Positions 55,391 through 64,000 of a stretch of 64,000 bases of DNA are shown one piece after another. The stretch comes from Leptolinea sp. UBA4782 (GTDB lineage Bacteria > Chloroflexota > Anaerolineae > Anaerolineales > Anaerolineaceae). Numbering within the stretch: position 1 is the stretch's first letter; every line of letters starts with the position of its first letter. The stretch is from the NCBI GenBank assembly GCA_002403095.1, contig DHHC01000019.1, positions 1-64,000 of the forward strand, in the 5' to 3' direction. Both the position numbers and the translations under genes were made by a program. The notes below the pieces were generated by a model. The model was given only the letters and a program-made list of their open reading frames with translations. It was not told the origin of the DNA and made no database searches.

Positions 55391-56142
55391 ATCGACTCCC
55401 TGATCTGAATCGCCCTGTCTGGAAAATCTGTGAAGATTCCATCCACTCCCAGCTGAAATATACGGGTAATGTCATCCGGGTCATTAACCGTCCAGGCATG
55501 CACCCTGCGTCCGCGTTTCTTTTCGCGCCGCATTAGACCGGGATTGACATCTTTCAGGAAAGGATGGATCAATCCGGGGGAGATCCACTTCCCGGCAATG
55601 CTGCGCTGCATTCTGCCTGCCGGACCAGGAAGCGCCAGCAAGGCAGCCGGAATTCCGGGTTTCAGCTTGCGCGAACGCAGGATGTTGCTTGGGTGAAAGG
55701 AGGAGAACATCACCCAATCATCCAGGTTGAATTTATCGATAAGTTCTACCACCTTGTCGGTTAGACCATCCCCGTAGGTCTGGTAATTGGTGAGTTCGAT
55801 ATTGATAAATAATTTTCTGTCAAAAACTTCAAAAACCTGTTCAAGGGTTGGAACCTTCTCGCCAGCAAACTGGACCGAGAAATGGATTCCGGCATCCAGT
55901 TCCTGCACCTGTGCAAGGCTGAATTCCCTCAAATCGCCATGACCGCTGGTGGTACGGTCTACTGTCTGGTCGTGCAGGACCACTACCTCTCCATCGTGGG
56001 TAAGTTTCACATCCAGTTCGATGGCTTCAGCTCCCAGGGTGAGGGCGCGGTTGAATGCAGCCAGGGTGTTTTCCGGGGCATAACCCGATGCCCCACGGTG
56101 GGCAAAGACAACCGGTTGTGTAAGGGAGAATAACTGGTTCAT
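55387..56142 (-). CDS. Glycerophosphodiester phosphodiesterase
   Basis: This 251-residue enzyme of the GDPD/UgpQ family cleaves glycerophosphodiesters to glycerol-3-phosphate and an alcohol. The N-terminal motif FAHRGASGYAPENTLAAF and AIELDVKLTHDGEVVVLHD carry the catalytic His and metal-binding Glu/Asp residues, and WTVNDPDDITRIFQLGVDGIFTDFPD ends the barrel. No signal peptide is seen, so it is cytoplasmic. It overlaps the AAA+ gene upstream and the GH3 gene downstream by 4 bp each. Confidence 0.93.
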   Translation of the reverse strand: MNQLFSLTQPVVFAHRGASGYAPENTLAAFNRALTLGAEAIELDVKLTHDGEVVVLHDQTVDRTTSGHGDLREFSLAQVQELDAGIHFSVQFAGEKVPTLEQVFEVFDRKLFINIELTNYQTYGDGLTDKVVELIDKFNLDDWVMFSSFHPSNILRSRKLKPGIPAALLALPGPAGRMQRSIAGKWISPGLIHPFLKDVNPGLMRREKKRGRRVHAWTVNDPDDITRIFQLGVDGIFTDFPDRAIQIRESM

Positions 56143-57482
56143 AGGTCAACGAAGTATGCTTCAGCGGCATGGTCAAGCATCTCAGGAGACATGACCGGTT
56201 CTGCATTTTGGTAGCGGGCAATATCCAGCAGCTGGTCGCACAAGTCGCGCGGATGAGAGGCCCTCAGCTTGCGGTTGCGCTTGACGTACCATTCCTGCAG
56301 GAGATATGCCAGCGATGATTCAACATAAGGGATGCCCTTCTGGGCGGCGACCCTCTTGAAGATTTCGCGGTAATCATTGAAACTGGGATCACCGATCTCG
56401 ATTTTGTGCCGCAACCTGCGCAGAAAAGCCTCATCCACAAGGTCTTTAGGCGGAAGGTTGGTGGAGAACATTACCAGCACATCGAATGGCACTTCCAGTT
56501 TCCGGCCGGTATGCAGCGAGAGATAATCGATCCGGTTTTCGAGCGGCACAATCCAGCGGTTTAACAGGTCGCGCGGGCGGACCAGCTGCCGGCCGAAATC
56601 ATCAATCAGCAGGATGCCGCCATTTGCCTTGACCTGGAACGGAGCTTCATAGAATTTGTGGACATCGTCAAATACCAGGTCGAGCCCAGCCAGGGTTAAT
56701 TCACCCCCGGTTATGATGAAAGGCCGCTGGATACAAACCCAGCGCGGGTCCCGTTTGCGGGTAACCTTGGATGCCCCGGTACTTGCCTGGGGCAGTGTGT
56801 TTTCAGGGGCCAGTTGATGGTTGACAGAATCATACAGTTTGATCACCTGCCCATCGACAAACAGCGCATAAGGGATGTAAATGGTCTGGGACTGGAACAT
56901 GGAGCCGATCGCGCGGGCAACCGAAGTTTTCCCATTACCCGGTGCGCCGTACAGGAATATTGAGGTGCCCGAATTCACCGCCGGACCCAGCTTGTGGAAG
57001 GTTCTGTCATTGAGTACCAGGTTGGAAAGGACCCCTTTCATAACTTCTGGGGTGGCGAGGATGCGTTCACGGCTTTGTTTATGGCAGGCATTGATGTAAT
57101 CCTGCAGAGGTACTGGAGCAGGTCCGGCATACTGGTTCCGCTCAAGCGCTTCTCGCGCCCTGGCAATGCCAGCGCCGGTAATAGCATAAGTATATGCCCC
57201 CTCCCCCAGCCCCATTTGTGATGAGCGCACTTCCACCAGCTTTTCCCGCTTCAGGGCTTCCATAACCTGGTCAACCACCCCGGCAAAGGGCAGCATAATC
57301 ATTTCTGCCACTTTGAAACCGGTCATATATCCTTGAAAGTAGAGTACCTTCAGGGCAAGGTCTTGCAGCCAGAGGATGGAAAGGCCGGTATCCTCCACCC
57401 GGGCGAGCGGTGGGGGGCTGAAAGTTGGAACCTGAGGATTTGCTGGCACACCTGGAGCATGGGAAGGGGGCAAACTGGACAT
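56139..57482 (-). CDS. AAA+ family ATPase
   Basis: This 447-residue protein has an N-terminal helical part (about 1-135), an AAA+ domain with Walker A GAPGNGKTSVARAIG, Walker B ILLIDDFGRQ and a sensor FSTNLPP, and a C-terminal lid (about 370-447). It is an ATP-driven remodelling protein of unknown target, probably part of an envelope or secretion-related unit with the following GDPD and GH3 genes. I use ATG 57482, which has GAGGA 5 nt upstream, rather than the GTG at 57494. A TATAAT (minus strand, 57515-57520) lies upstream. Confidence 0.8.
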   Translation of the reverse strand: MSSLPPSHAPGVPANPQVPTFSPPPLARVEDTGLSILWLQDLALKVLYFQGYMTGFKVAEMIMLPFAGVVDQVMEALKREKLVEVRSSQMGLGEGAYTYAITGAGIARAREALERNQYAGPAPVPLQDYINACHKQSRERILATPEVMKGVLSNLVLNDRTFHKLGPAVNSGTSIFLYGAPGNGKTSVARAIGSMFQSQTIYIPYALFVDGQVIKLYDSVNHQLAPENTLPQASTGASKVTRKRDPRWVCIQRPFIITGGELTLAGLDLVFDDVHKFYEAPFQVKANGGILLIDDFGRQLVRPRDLLNRWIVPLENRIDYLSLHTGRKLEVPFDVLVMFSTNLPPKDLVDEAFLRRLRHKIEIGDPSFNDYREIFKRVAAQKGIPYVESSLAYLLQEWYVKRNRKLRASHPRDLCDQLLDIARYQNAEPVMSPEMLDHAAEAYFVDL

Positions 57483-57543
57483 GGTATTCCTCACAATGGA
57501 GATAGTTCGAATGAATTATAGCATACCCATCCTGCAGGACGGC

Positions 57544-57572
57544 TTGCCCGCTGCCATGACCTGACATATAAT
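57544..57572 (+). promoter_or_regulatory. Promoter of the GT2 gene, leaderless
   Basis: TTGCCC (57544-57549) and TATAAT (57567-57572) are 17 nt apart. The -10 ends 7 nt before the ATG at 57580. Confidence 0.72.
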
Positions 57573-57579
57573 TAGCCGC

Positions 57580-58263
57580 ATGAATGTCACCGTTGTAATC
57601 CCCACATACAATGAAGAAGAGACTATCCGGGAGATCGTCCGCCGTGTACAGGCGACAGCCATTCCCAATGAAATCATCATCGTGGATGACGGCTCCCAGG
57701 ATGGAACCCGCCAGATCCTGGCTGAAATGGACGGCAAAGAAAATGTTAAAGTTTACCTGCATGAAAAAAATGCAGGCAAGGGCAGCGCTTTGCGTACCGG
57801 GTTCAACCACGCCACAGGAGATGTGATCATCATCCAGGATGCAGACCTGGAATACGACCCCAGGGAATACCCCAATCTGTTAAAACCCATCCAGGAAGAC
57901 CTGGCAGATGTGGTATACGGCTCACGTTTTTTAGGCGCAGCCCGGCGCCCAATCCTGTTCTGGAATATGGTTGCCAACCGGATACTGACATTCGTGACCA
58001 ATATCCTTTACAACAACATTCTGAGCGACATGGAGACAGGATACAAAGTGTTCCGCAAAGAAGTTGTGGAAGGGATGACCCTGCATGCCCGGCGTTTTGA
58101 TTTTGAACCGGAATTTACCGCCAAGATCCTCAAGCGCAAGATCAAGATCGTGGAGATTCCTATCGCCTTTTACCCGCGCGATTACAGCCAGGGCAAGAAG
58201 ATCCATGCCGGTGACGCATTTGTGGCAATGTGGACTCTGATTAAATACCGTTTTGTCGATTAA
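57580..58263 (+). CDS. Glycosyltransferase family 2 (dolichol-phosphate-mannose-synthase-like)
   Basis: This 227-residue GT-A enzyme has the N-terminal [16 protein letters not shown], the nucleotide-binding DDGSQDGT, the metal motif QDADLEYDP and the C-terminal [12 protein letters not shown]...[15 protein letters not shown]. It transfers a sugar from a nucleotide sugar to a polyprenyl phosphate in the usual family reaction. No membrane segment is present in this short form. It is translated from a likely leaderless mRNA, divergent from the AAA+ gene, and ends at a clear terminator. Confidence 0.9.
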   Translation: MNVTVVIPTYNEEETIREIVRRVQATAIPNEIIIVDDGSQDGTRQILAEMDGKENVKVYLHEKNAGKGSALRTGFNHATGDVIIIQDADLEYDPREYPNLLKPIQEDLADVVYGSRFLGAARRPILFWNMVANRILTFVTNILYNNILSDMETGYKVFRKEVVEGMTLHARRFDFEPEFTAKILKRKIKIVEIPIAFYPRDYSQGKKIHAGDAFVAMWTLIKYRFVD

Positions 58264-58297
58264 TTTTTTCCTGAATAGTTTTTTGAAATTAGATGAA

Positions 58298-58329
58298 AAT
58301 AACCCCTGAAATCCGGGGTTATTGTTTTT
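58298..58329 (+). terminator. Intrinsic terminator after the GT2 gene
   Basis: AATAACCCC (58298-58306) and GGGGTTATT (58315-58323) form a 9-bp stem with an 8-nt loop followed by GTTTTT. Confidence 0.82.
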
Positions 58330-58361
58330 CTCATCAAATCATTCCCATTCCAATTCTTGAC

Positions 58362-59291
58362 TTAATTGTTGTTCCCATCTTCGTGTTGTGCTTTCGGTTT
58401 CTTCTTAAATTTTAGCTGCACCAGCACGACCCCAACCGCGGCAAGGGCGATACCCGCCCATTGCTGCCCGCTCAGGTCTTCACCCAAAATCAGCCATGCC
58501 AGCAGGGCAACCTGCACCAGCATGGTGCTGTTGATCAGGCTGGATTCCATGGCAGTAAGGGTGCGCAGGGTGTAATTCCAGATATTGAATGCCAGAGCGG
58601 TGTTGATCACTGCCAGCCAGAGGACAATTCCCCACCCTTTTAACGGAATCGCCGGTATTCCCTGGACAAAGATGCCGCTGACCAGCAGCAGGACTGACCC
58701 GATGCCCATGCTGACGGTGGTGACCACAATAACTGGCAGCCGGTTCCCTCGGTTGATACCGCGGTTAAGCAAAGTGGAAAGCGCATTGGCTGCTACTCCT
58801 GCCAGGACCGCCAGGATGCCCGCAAGGGGAGCATGCTGCAAAGCAGCCGGAAAGAAATACAGCCCAACCCCGCAAAGATTGATCACCATCCCAACCCATT
58901 GCAGGGCGCCAGGTAGCTCTCGCAAAGCCCAGATGCCCAGGATCGATACCAGCAGCGGGGTCATATTCAGGAACAGGCTCACAGTCATTGCCGGCAACAA
59001 TTTAAGCCCGATGAACTGCGCCCCCTGCGCCGCGGCATACCACACTACACCCAGCAGGACCAATCCCAGCCAGTCTCGGCGTGAAAGGTGGGAAATAGAT
59101 ATGCGGATCTCCGGTTTAAGCAAAAAAGGAAGCAGGCACAAGGTCGCCAGCCCATAGCGCAGCCCTGCAAAGGTCAGCGGGGGAATATCCTGCAGCCCGA
59201 ACTTGATCAACACCCACGAAGTTGACCATAGAAAAGCCACAAAAAGGCCCAGGAAAATGGCGTGTGTTTGCTTCGGGGCGGATTTGAACAT
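58362..59291 (-). CDS. EamA/DMT-family transporter
   Basis: This 309-residue carrier has ten membrane segments in two EamA repeats. The N-terminal repeat contains FLGLFVAFLWSTSWVLIKFGLQDIPPLTFAGLRYGLATLCLLPF; the second contains LTAMESSLINSTMLVQVALLAWLILGEDLSGQQWAGIALAAVGVVLVQ. The substrate is unknown, probably an amino acid or other metabolite. It lies 17 bp downstream of recJ on the same strand. It is only distantly similar to the DMT protein at 27.9 kb, and the two are not a recent duplication. Confidence 0.87.
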   Translation of the reverse strand: MFKSAPKQTHAIFLGLFVAFLWSTSWVLIKFGLQDIPPLTFAGLRYGLATLCLLPFLLKPEIRISISHLSRRDWLGLVLLGVVWYAAAQGAQFIGLKLLPAMTVSLFLNMTPLLVSILGIWALRELPGALQWVGMVINLCGVGLYFFPAALQHAPLAGILAVLAGVAANALSTLLNRGINRGNRLPVIVVTTVSMGIGSVLLLVSGIFVQGIPAIPLKGWGIVLWLAVINTALAFNIWNYTLRTLTAMESSLINSTMLVQVALLAWLILGEDLSGQQWAGIALAAVGVVLVQLKFKKKPKAQHEDGNNN

Positions 59292-59308
59292 GGTTGCCTG
59301 CCCTGGGG

Positions 59309-61018
59309 TTACTCTGCCGGGTGGATGTCTTTCACATTCAACTGGATTGTTTCTTCATTCTTGTAGATGTTCTTTTCAAAGGTATAAACCAGGTCAATCT
59401 GCTGCGGCAAACCCTCTGCCAGGTGACCCTGGCGCCAGGCAATGGCATTGTAGAACACCTTTCCGTCTTTCAGCGTCATGCGTAAGTGGCTGCCTTCCTT
59501 GCCCACAGTGCTGTATCGATAAACCTGTACTGACTTTGAGCAAAATACTGCTTCGGGATTGGCCTGCCCGGCTGGTTCGATCTTTGCCAGGGCTTCAAAC
59601 ACGTCACGTGGATTGACCGCTGCAAGGGATAGTTCCATGTCGATTTCCAACTCAGGGCTGAGGTCAAGCCCTCCCAATTCACGGGATGCAATTTCGCTCA
59701 TCCGCTTGTGGAATTCGTCCACAAATTCTTCATACAGGGTAAAACCCGCAGCCATCGAATGTCCGCCATGATGGTCAAACAATTCAGCGCATTCATCCAG
59801 TGCACGGGTGATGTGAAACTCAGGGATCGAACGGCAGGATGCCCTGATTGCCCCGTTTTCGATCTGCCCGACTATGGAAGGCCGGTAATAATGTTCCACC
59901 AGCTTGGATGCCACCAACCCGACAATCCCCTTATTAAACTCGGGATCGAATGCTATGACAATATCCGCATCCGGCTGGTCTGCCACCAGTTGTTCCGCAC
60001 GTTCCACGTGGGCGCGGGTCATTTCTTGCCTGCTGCGGTTGAGGTCATCCAGCTGCTGCGCAAGGATCCCGGCTTGCTGGTAGTCACTGGACATCAGCAG
60101 GTCGTATGCCATCTGGGCGGTTTCCATCCTACCGGATGCATTCAGGCGCGGACCAATCCCAAAGCCGATATCGCGGGCAGTAATATTCGATAAGTTGATG
60201 CTTGCCACACCCGCCAGCGCCCGTAACCCGAGGCGCTGCTGCAGCTTGATGCGCTGTAATCCAGCTTTCACCAGGGTACGGTTTTCCCCGGTCAGCGGCA
60301 CGATATCGGCTACAGTGCCAATCGCCACCAGGTCAAGGAAATCAGACTCACGGGTTGTATGCGAAGGTACTTCATGGTATAGCGCTTCGGTCAACTTGAA
60401 CGCCAACCCCACACCAGCCAGGTGCTTTTCCGGGTAAAGGTCGCCCACCTGCTTGGGGCAGATCACTGCCAGGGCGGCTGGAACTTCACCGCGCGGCTCG
60501 TGGTGGTCGGTAATGATGATGTCCATTCCCAATTCATTGCAAAATGCCACTTCTCTGCCGGAGCGGATACCACAGTCCACGGTTATGATCAGGCGGATGC
60601 CTTCATCATACAGTTTTTGGAGCGGCTCCTTGCTTAATCCATACCCTTCTTCAAAGCGGTTGGGAATGAAACCGCGCACTTCCGCCCTGAGTGACTGCAA
60701 TGCCTGCACCAGCAAAGCAGTGGCTGTTACCCCGTCCACATCGTAATCACCATAAACTGCGATGGGTTCACTATTCGCAATCGCTTCCAGGATGCGTTTT
60801 ACAGCCTTCTCCATCCCTGTTAATTGGGAAGGAGTGTAAAGCGGACCAGCCTTATTGATGTAAACCTCTGCGTCCCGGCTGGTAAGTACATTCCGGTTGT
60901 AAAGCAGCTGCTGCAAGATGGGCAAATATCCATCCAGATCCTGGCGGACGGCTTCTGGGACAGGTTCTTTTACTTTCCACCTTTTCCTGGGTGGAACATG
61001 GGTGTTATTCACTTGCAT
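59309..61018 (-). CDS. recJ: Single-stranded-DNA-specific exonuclease RecJ
   Basis: RecJ degrades single-stranded DNA 5' to 3' in recombination and mismatch repair. The 569-residue protein has the DHH motifs YGDYDVDGVTATALLVQAL and ITDHHEPRGEVP, LDLVAIGTVADIVPL, and the DHHA1 domain with FDHHGGHSMAAGFTL. An OB-fold-like C terminus follows. A GGGGAG site precedes the ATG. The gene lies 18 bp after alr on the same strand. Confidence 0.94.
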   Translation of the reverse strand: MQVNNTHVPPRKRWKVKEPVPEAVRQDLDGYLPILQQLLYNRNVLTSRDAEVYINKAGPLYTPSQLTGMEKAVKRILEAIANSEPIAVYGDYDVDGVTATALLVQALQSLRAEVRGFIPNRFEEGYGLSKEPLQKLYDEGIRLIITVDCGIRSGREVAFCNELGMDIIITDHHEPRGEVPAALAVICPKQVGDLYPEKHLAGVGLAFKLTEALYHEVPSHTTRESDFLDLVAIGTVADIVPLTGENRTLVKAGLQRIKLQQRLGLRALAGVASINLSNITARDIGFGIGPRLNASGRMETAQMAYDLLMSSDYQQAGILAQQLDDLNRSRQEMTRAHVERAEQLVADQPDADIVIAFDPEFNKGIVGLVASKLVEHYYRPSIVGQIENGAIRASCRSIPEFHITRALDECAELFDHHGGHSMAAGFTLYEEFVDEFHKRMSEIASRELGGLDLSPELEIDMELSLAAVNPRDVFEALAKIEPAGQANPEAVFCSKSVQVYRYSTVGKEGSHLRMTLKDGKVFYNAIAWRQGHLAEGLPQQIDLVYTFEKNIYKNEETIQLNVKDIHPAE

Positions 61019-61036
61019 ACTCCCCTTCTGGACTGC

Positions 61037-62149
61037 TTATTGGTGGTAAATACGCGGCAGACGGGCAGAAAGACCGCAAACCACTTCATAGCTAATGGTT
61101 CCCCAATCTGCTGCCAGATCTTCAGCGCCGATGTGCTCATTTCCCTGGCTGCCGATCAGCACCACCTCGTCGCCAATTTTCGCTTCCGGTACTTCATCCA
61201 ACACCACCATGCTCTGGTCCATTGCCACTATCCCCACCACCGGTACCCGTTTACCGTGCACCAGCGCATAGGAATGCAGCCGCCTGCGGAAGCCGTCTGC
61301 ATACCCGGCTCCAACCACACCGATGCATTGCTCGGTGGGTGTGAAGTAATAATGCCCGTAGCTGACTCCATGACCAGCGGGTAGAGTTTTTACAGATGTC
61401 AGGCGTGATTTAAAAGTTAATGCTGGCTTGAATCCCTGCGGCAGGATGGTTTGTTTAGAAGGGCTGATGCCGTAAATCGAGATGCCAGTCCGCACCATAT
61501 CAAAATAGGCTTGCGGGAAATTCAATGTGGCGGAGGTATTGCAGGCATGCACCAGCGGCGGGTGGATGCCATTTTGGTTGAGGTTGTGCAAAACCTGGTT
61601 AAAACGCTCAATCTGCTTGGGCGTGGTATCCTGACCTGGTTCATCAGCCCGGGCAAAATGGGTGAACACACCGCCAAACTCCAGGTTAGGCAGCTCGATC
61701 ACCCTGCGGGCAAAATCCACCGTATCCGGCTGGTTGTACCCAAGCCGGCCCATTCCGGTGTCAAACTTGATGTGGATGGATGCCTTTCCACCCGCCTCGC
61801 TTGCTTTAGCAGAATACATGGCGGCTGTATCAAAGTCATACACAGCCAGGGTAATGTGCCTGCGGACAGCTTCAGCAACCATTTGCGGCGGGGTATATCC
61901 CATCACCAGAACCCGGGCGCCAGGGGCGTTGTCCAGGACCTGCAAGGCTTCTTCAATGCGTGCAACCCCGAACCACTCCACCCCTGCTTCATGGGCAGCC
62001 CGGACTACATCCGGCATGCCATGGCCGTAGGCGTTGGCTTTCACCACCGCCATTATCTTTTTTCGGGTCATTTGCTTGAGAAGCTGGATGTTGTTTTGGA
62101 TGGCTGACAGGTCAATTTCCAGCCAGCTGGTGCATACGGAAGAATCCAT
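61037..62149 (-). CDS. alr: Alanine racemase
   Basis: Alr makes D-alanine for peptidoglycan. The 370-residue enzyme has the PLP-lysine motif AVVKANAYGHG near residue 40, the barrel DTGMGRLGYNQPD and the C-terminal tyrosine-containing GAGYADGFRRRLHS region with VGIVAMDQSMV. I place the start at ATG 62149; a TTG 36 bp upstream lies inside the promoter. TTGTCC-N17-TATACT ends 7 nt before the ATG with no ribosome site, so this is a leaderless mRNA. It is first in an operon with recJ and a DMT gene. Confidence 0.95.
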   Translation of the reverse strand: MDSSVCTSWLEIDLSAIQNNIQLLKQMTRKKIMAVVKANAYGHGMPDVVRAAHEAGVEWFGVARIEEALQVLDNAPGARVLVMGYTPPQMVAEAVRRHITLAVYDFDTAAMYSAKASEAGGKASIHIKFDTGMGRLGYNQPDTVDFARRVIELPNLEFGGVFTHFARADEPGQDTTPKQIERFNQVLHNLNQNGIHPPLVHACNTSATLNFPQAYFDMVRTGISIYGISPSKQTILPQGFKPALTFKSRLTSVKTLPAGHGVSYGHYYFTPTEQCIGVVGAGYADGFRRRLHSYALVHGKRVPVVGIVAMDQSMVVLDEVPEAKIGDEVVLIGSQGNEHIGAEDLAADWGTISYEVVCGLSARLPRIYHQ

Positions 62150-62156
62150 GTGCGCA

Positions 62157-62185
62157 AGTATAAACGTTCCCCTGTCATCGGACAA
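62157..62185 (-). promoter_or_regulatory. Promoter of alr, leaderless
   Basis: On the minus strand TTGTCC (62180-62185) and TATACT (62157-62162) are 17 nt apart. The -10 ends 7 nt before the ATG. Confidence 0.72.
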
Positions 62186-62199
62186 GGGGCATTTTTAGT

Positions 62200-62205
62200 T
62201 ATAAT
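62200..62205 (+). promoter_or_regulatory. -10 element of the permease gene
   Basis: TATAAT ends 10 nt before the ATG at 62216, leaving a leader of only about 3-4 nt. There is no Shine-Dalgarno site and no clear -35. Confidence 0.5.
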
Positions 62206-62215
62206 CAAACCATCT

Positions 62216-64000
62216 ATGAGCGCTCCAGTCATTCTTACCCTGATTATCACAGTCCTGGTTGCCGTTCTCATCATTACAGACAGGTTTCGACCTGACTTTC
62301 TGGCTCTGGCGGTCCTGGTCGCAATCGGCCTGGCCGGGTTGGTGAATCCTGCCGAGCTATTCTCCGGTTTCAGCAGTTCCCCTGTGATCACCCTGATCGG
62401 GATATCGATCATTTCCGAAGGGCTGCACCAGACCGGTTTTCCCAACCGTATCAGCCGGTTGCTCACCAGGCTGGGAGGTAATTCAGAGAAAATGCTGGTC
62501 TTGTGGGTCATTATCATCTCTGCAGGGCTATCCCTTTTTATGAACAATATCGCGGCGGTCGGGATATTGCTGCCGGCAGTCATGACCCTCTCACGCAGCA
62601 CCCACATAGCCCCCGGCAGGCTGCTGATGCCGCTCTCTTACGGCACCCTTCTCGGCGGTATGGCAACCCTGCTGACCACTTCCAACATCATCGCCAGCGG
62701 TGCTTTGAGGGAAGCCGGTTACGAAGGTTTCAGCCTGCTGGATTTCCTGCCCATTGGTATCCCGGTCATCCTGGTAGGAACGCTCTACCTGGTAACCATC
62801 GGCAGAAAAACCTTACCTGCACCACCAGCTGATGATGCAGCAGCAGGAACCCTCAGCCTGGAGTTGAGCCAGGTGTACCACCTTTCTGAATGCCTGGCAG
62901 AAATTGAAGTGCTCCCCCATTCTCCCTTTGCCGAGAAAACACTGCACGATAGCAGCTGGAATAAACAGCTTGATATGAATGTGCTCGGGATTGTACGGAC
63001 CCGCAGCACCATCCTGGCGCCAAAAGCAAACGAGACCGTCAAGTCAGGCGACCGCTTGATCGTGCAGGGATACCCGCCTGCAGAAGTGCTGGAAATCAGC
63101 GGTTTGCGCCGGGTGGCTCCCCAAATGGCAGATATTACGGATGATACCATTTCGCTGGCAGAAGTAGTGATCACTCCCCGGTCAAGCCTGATAGGCAAAA
63201 CCTTGCAGGAACTGGAGTTCCGCACCAATTACAGCCTGAGCGTAATCGCCATCTGGCGCAGCGGTAAGCCGGTTACCACGGATGTGGCCCAACTCCGGCT
63301 GCAATTCGGTGATGCATTGCTGGTGCACGGGGCTGCCAACCGCATCCGGGCACTCCGCAGTAATCCAGATTTGCTGTTGCTGAAAGATGACCCGGATGCT
63401 GCAGAACGGCCGGCAAAGACCGCTTTCGCTGTCGTCATCACCTTGTTTACATTGATACTCACTTCCTTGAATATCATCCCGGTCGCCCTGGCAGTCATGG
63501 CAGGCGCCGTGCTAATGTTTGCAACCGGGTGCATTAAACCTGGTGAAGCTTACCGCTCAATGGAATGGAAAGCCATATTCTTGATCGCAGGTATGTGGCC
63601 GCTCTCAATTGCCATCCGCACCAGCGGGTTGGCTGAGCTGATCGTCAACTCGATCGGTTTGCAGGCTGGGGTTACCCACCCGCTGCTGGCAGCCGGTATC
63701 CTGATTTTCCTGGCACTGATTTTTACCCAGTTTATGAGCGGGCAGGTTTCAGCGCTGGTTCTTTCTCCCATCGCCCTGGCAGCCGCCGCCCAAACCGGGG
63801 CGGATGTACAGGGATTGGTGATGGCAGTTGCCCTTGGATGTTCACTGGGTTTCCTGACGCCATTCGGGCATCCCGTCAACCTGATGATCATGGGTCCGGG
63901 CGGCTACCGCTTCAAGGATTTTGTGCGGGTGGGCGGACCTTTGACCATTGTGCTAATTGCGGTAATATTAGTTGGGCTGGCGCTATTCTGGAACCTGGGC
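62216..64000 (+). CDS. SLC13-type permease with RCK_C domains (3' truncated by window)
   Basis: The frame is open for 595 codons to the window edge with no stop, so the 3' end lies outside. N-terminal membrane segments (residues 5-60, SSPVITLIGISIISEGLHQTG, NNIAAVGILLPAVM) match the anion/sodium symporter (SLC13, CitMHS-like) superfamily. Two soluble TrkA-C/RCK_C-like domains lie near residues 220-300 and 310-385, then a second membrane half. Such permeases carry sulfate, dicarboxylates or other anions. The gene is divergent from alr, and both genes appear leaderless or nearly so. Confidence 0.85.
   Translation, partial: MSAPVILTLIITVLVAVLIITDRFRPDFLALAVLVAIGLAGLVNPAELFSGFSSSPVITLIGISIISEGLHQTGFPNRISRLLTRLGGNSEKMLVLWVIIISAGLSLFMNNIAAVGILLPAVMTLSRSTHIAPGRLLMPLSYGTLLGGMATLLTTSNIIASGALREAGYEGFSLLDFLPIGIPVILVGTLYLVTIGRKTLPAPPADDAAAGTLSLELSQVYHLSECLAEIEVLPHSPFAEKTLHDSSWNKQLDMNVLGIVRTRSTILAPKANETVKSGDRLIVQGYPPAEVLEISGLRRVAPQMADITDDTISLAEVVITPRSSLIGKTLQELEFRTNYSLSVIAIWRSGKPVTTDVAQLRLQFGDALLVHGAANRIRALRSNPDLLLLKDDPDAAERPAKTAFAVVITLFTLILTSLNIIPVALAVMAGAVLMFATGCIKPGEAYRSMEWKAIFLIAGMWPLSIAIRTSGLAELIVNSIGLQAGVTHPLLAAGILIFLALIFTQFMSGQVSALVLSPIALAAAAQTGADVQGLVMAVALGCSLGFLTPFGHPVNLMIMGPGGYRFKDFVRVGGPLTIVLIAVILVGLALFWNLG

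Overview
The window looks like a chromosomal segment of an anaerobic or facultative bacterium of the Chloroflexota, most likely class Anaerolineae. This is an inference from gene content and style, not from a marker search. The signs are Pro/Thr-rich linkers in secreted proteins, toast-rack-type lipoproteins, a class II (B12-dependent) ribonucleotide reductase with NrdR, tungsten-type aldehyde:ferredoxin oxidoreductases, an F420/luciferase-like oxidoreductase, and moderately high G+C with several AT-richer islands. No rRNA, tRNA, CRISPR array, transposase or phage gene was recognised.

Layout. 0-2.2 kb: an AT-rich polytopic membrane protein. 2.2-5.7 kb: the infC-rpmI-rplT ribosomal operon (infC starts at ATC), then a SpoU-type rRNA methyltransferase and a DUF711 protein. 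5.7-7.5 kb (minus strand): a parvulin-type foldase lipoprotein and a small anchored protein. 7.5-11.4 kb: nrdR-nrdJ behind a promoter with a perfect palindromic NrdR-box candidate, then msrA. 11.4-15.1 kb: a small accessory island with a duplicated DUF559 endonuclease gene (one copy internally deleted), REP-like palindromes, a gene remnant, a cupin and three poorly known genes. 15.2-18.1 kb: deoxynucleoside kinase, LLM oxidoreductase and a YgeW-like carbamoyltransferase.

18.3-24.9 kb is the most distinctive region. A tightly overlapping operon encodes an XRE-cupin regulator, an aldehyde ferredoxin oxidoreductase (AOR), a hydantoinase/dihydropyrimidinase, a multi-cluster ferredoxin, a second AOR and a MoaD-like carrier, divergent from the carbamoyltransferase. 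I read it as a candidate tungsten-dependent pathway for a cyclic ureide, hydantoin or dihydropyrimidine. The substrate is not deducible from sequence.

25-32.8 kb holds a large M23-like lipoprotein, a DMT exporter, an acyltransferase-like protein and an ECF sigma/anti-sigma/envelope-protein operon. 32.8-39.4 kb (minus strand) is a housekeeping run: rpsT, argS, a cyclic-2,3-DPG-synthetase-like GTPase, obg, nadD and an MFS permease. 39.5-46.1 kb has a DUF885 peptidase-like protein, an esterase, and yvcK-gap-pgk. 46.3-52.6 kb has a class III aminotransferase, a histidine kinase, a CpXC protein and divergent FHA-winged-helix regulator and Ser/Thr kinase genes. 52.6-64 kb has AAA+ ATPase-GDPD-GH3 (minus strand), a GT2, alr-recJ-DMT (minus strand) and an SLC13-type permease cut by the window edge.

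A theme across the window is leaderless transcription. At least seven genes have a good -10 hexamer 6-8 nt upstream of the start codon and no Shine-Dalgarno sequence, while genes inside operons have strong GGAGG sites.
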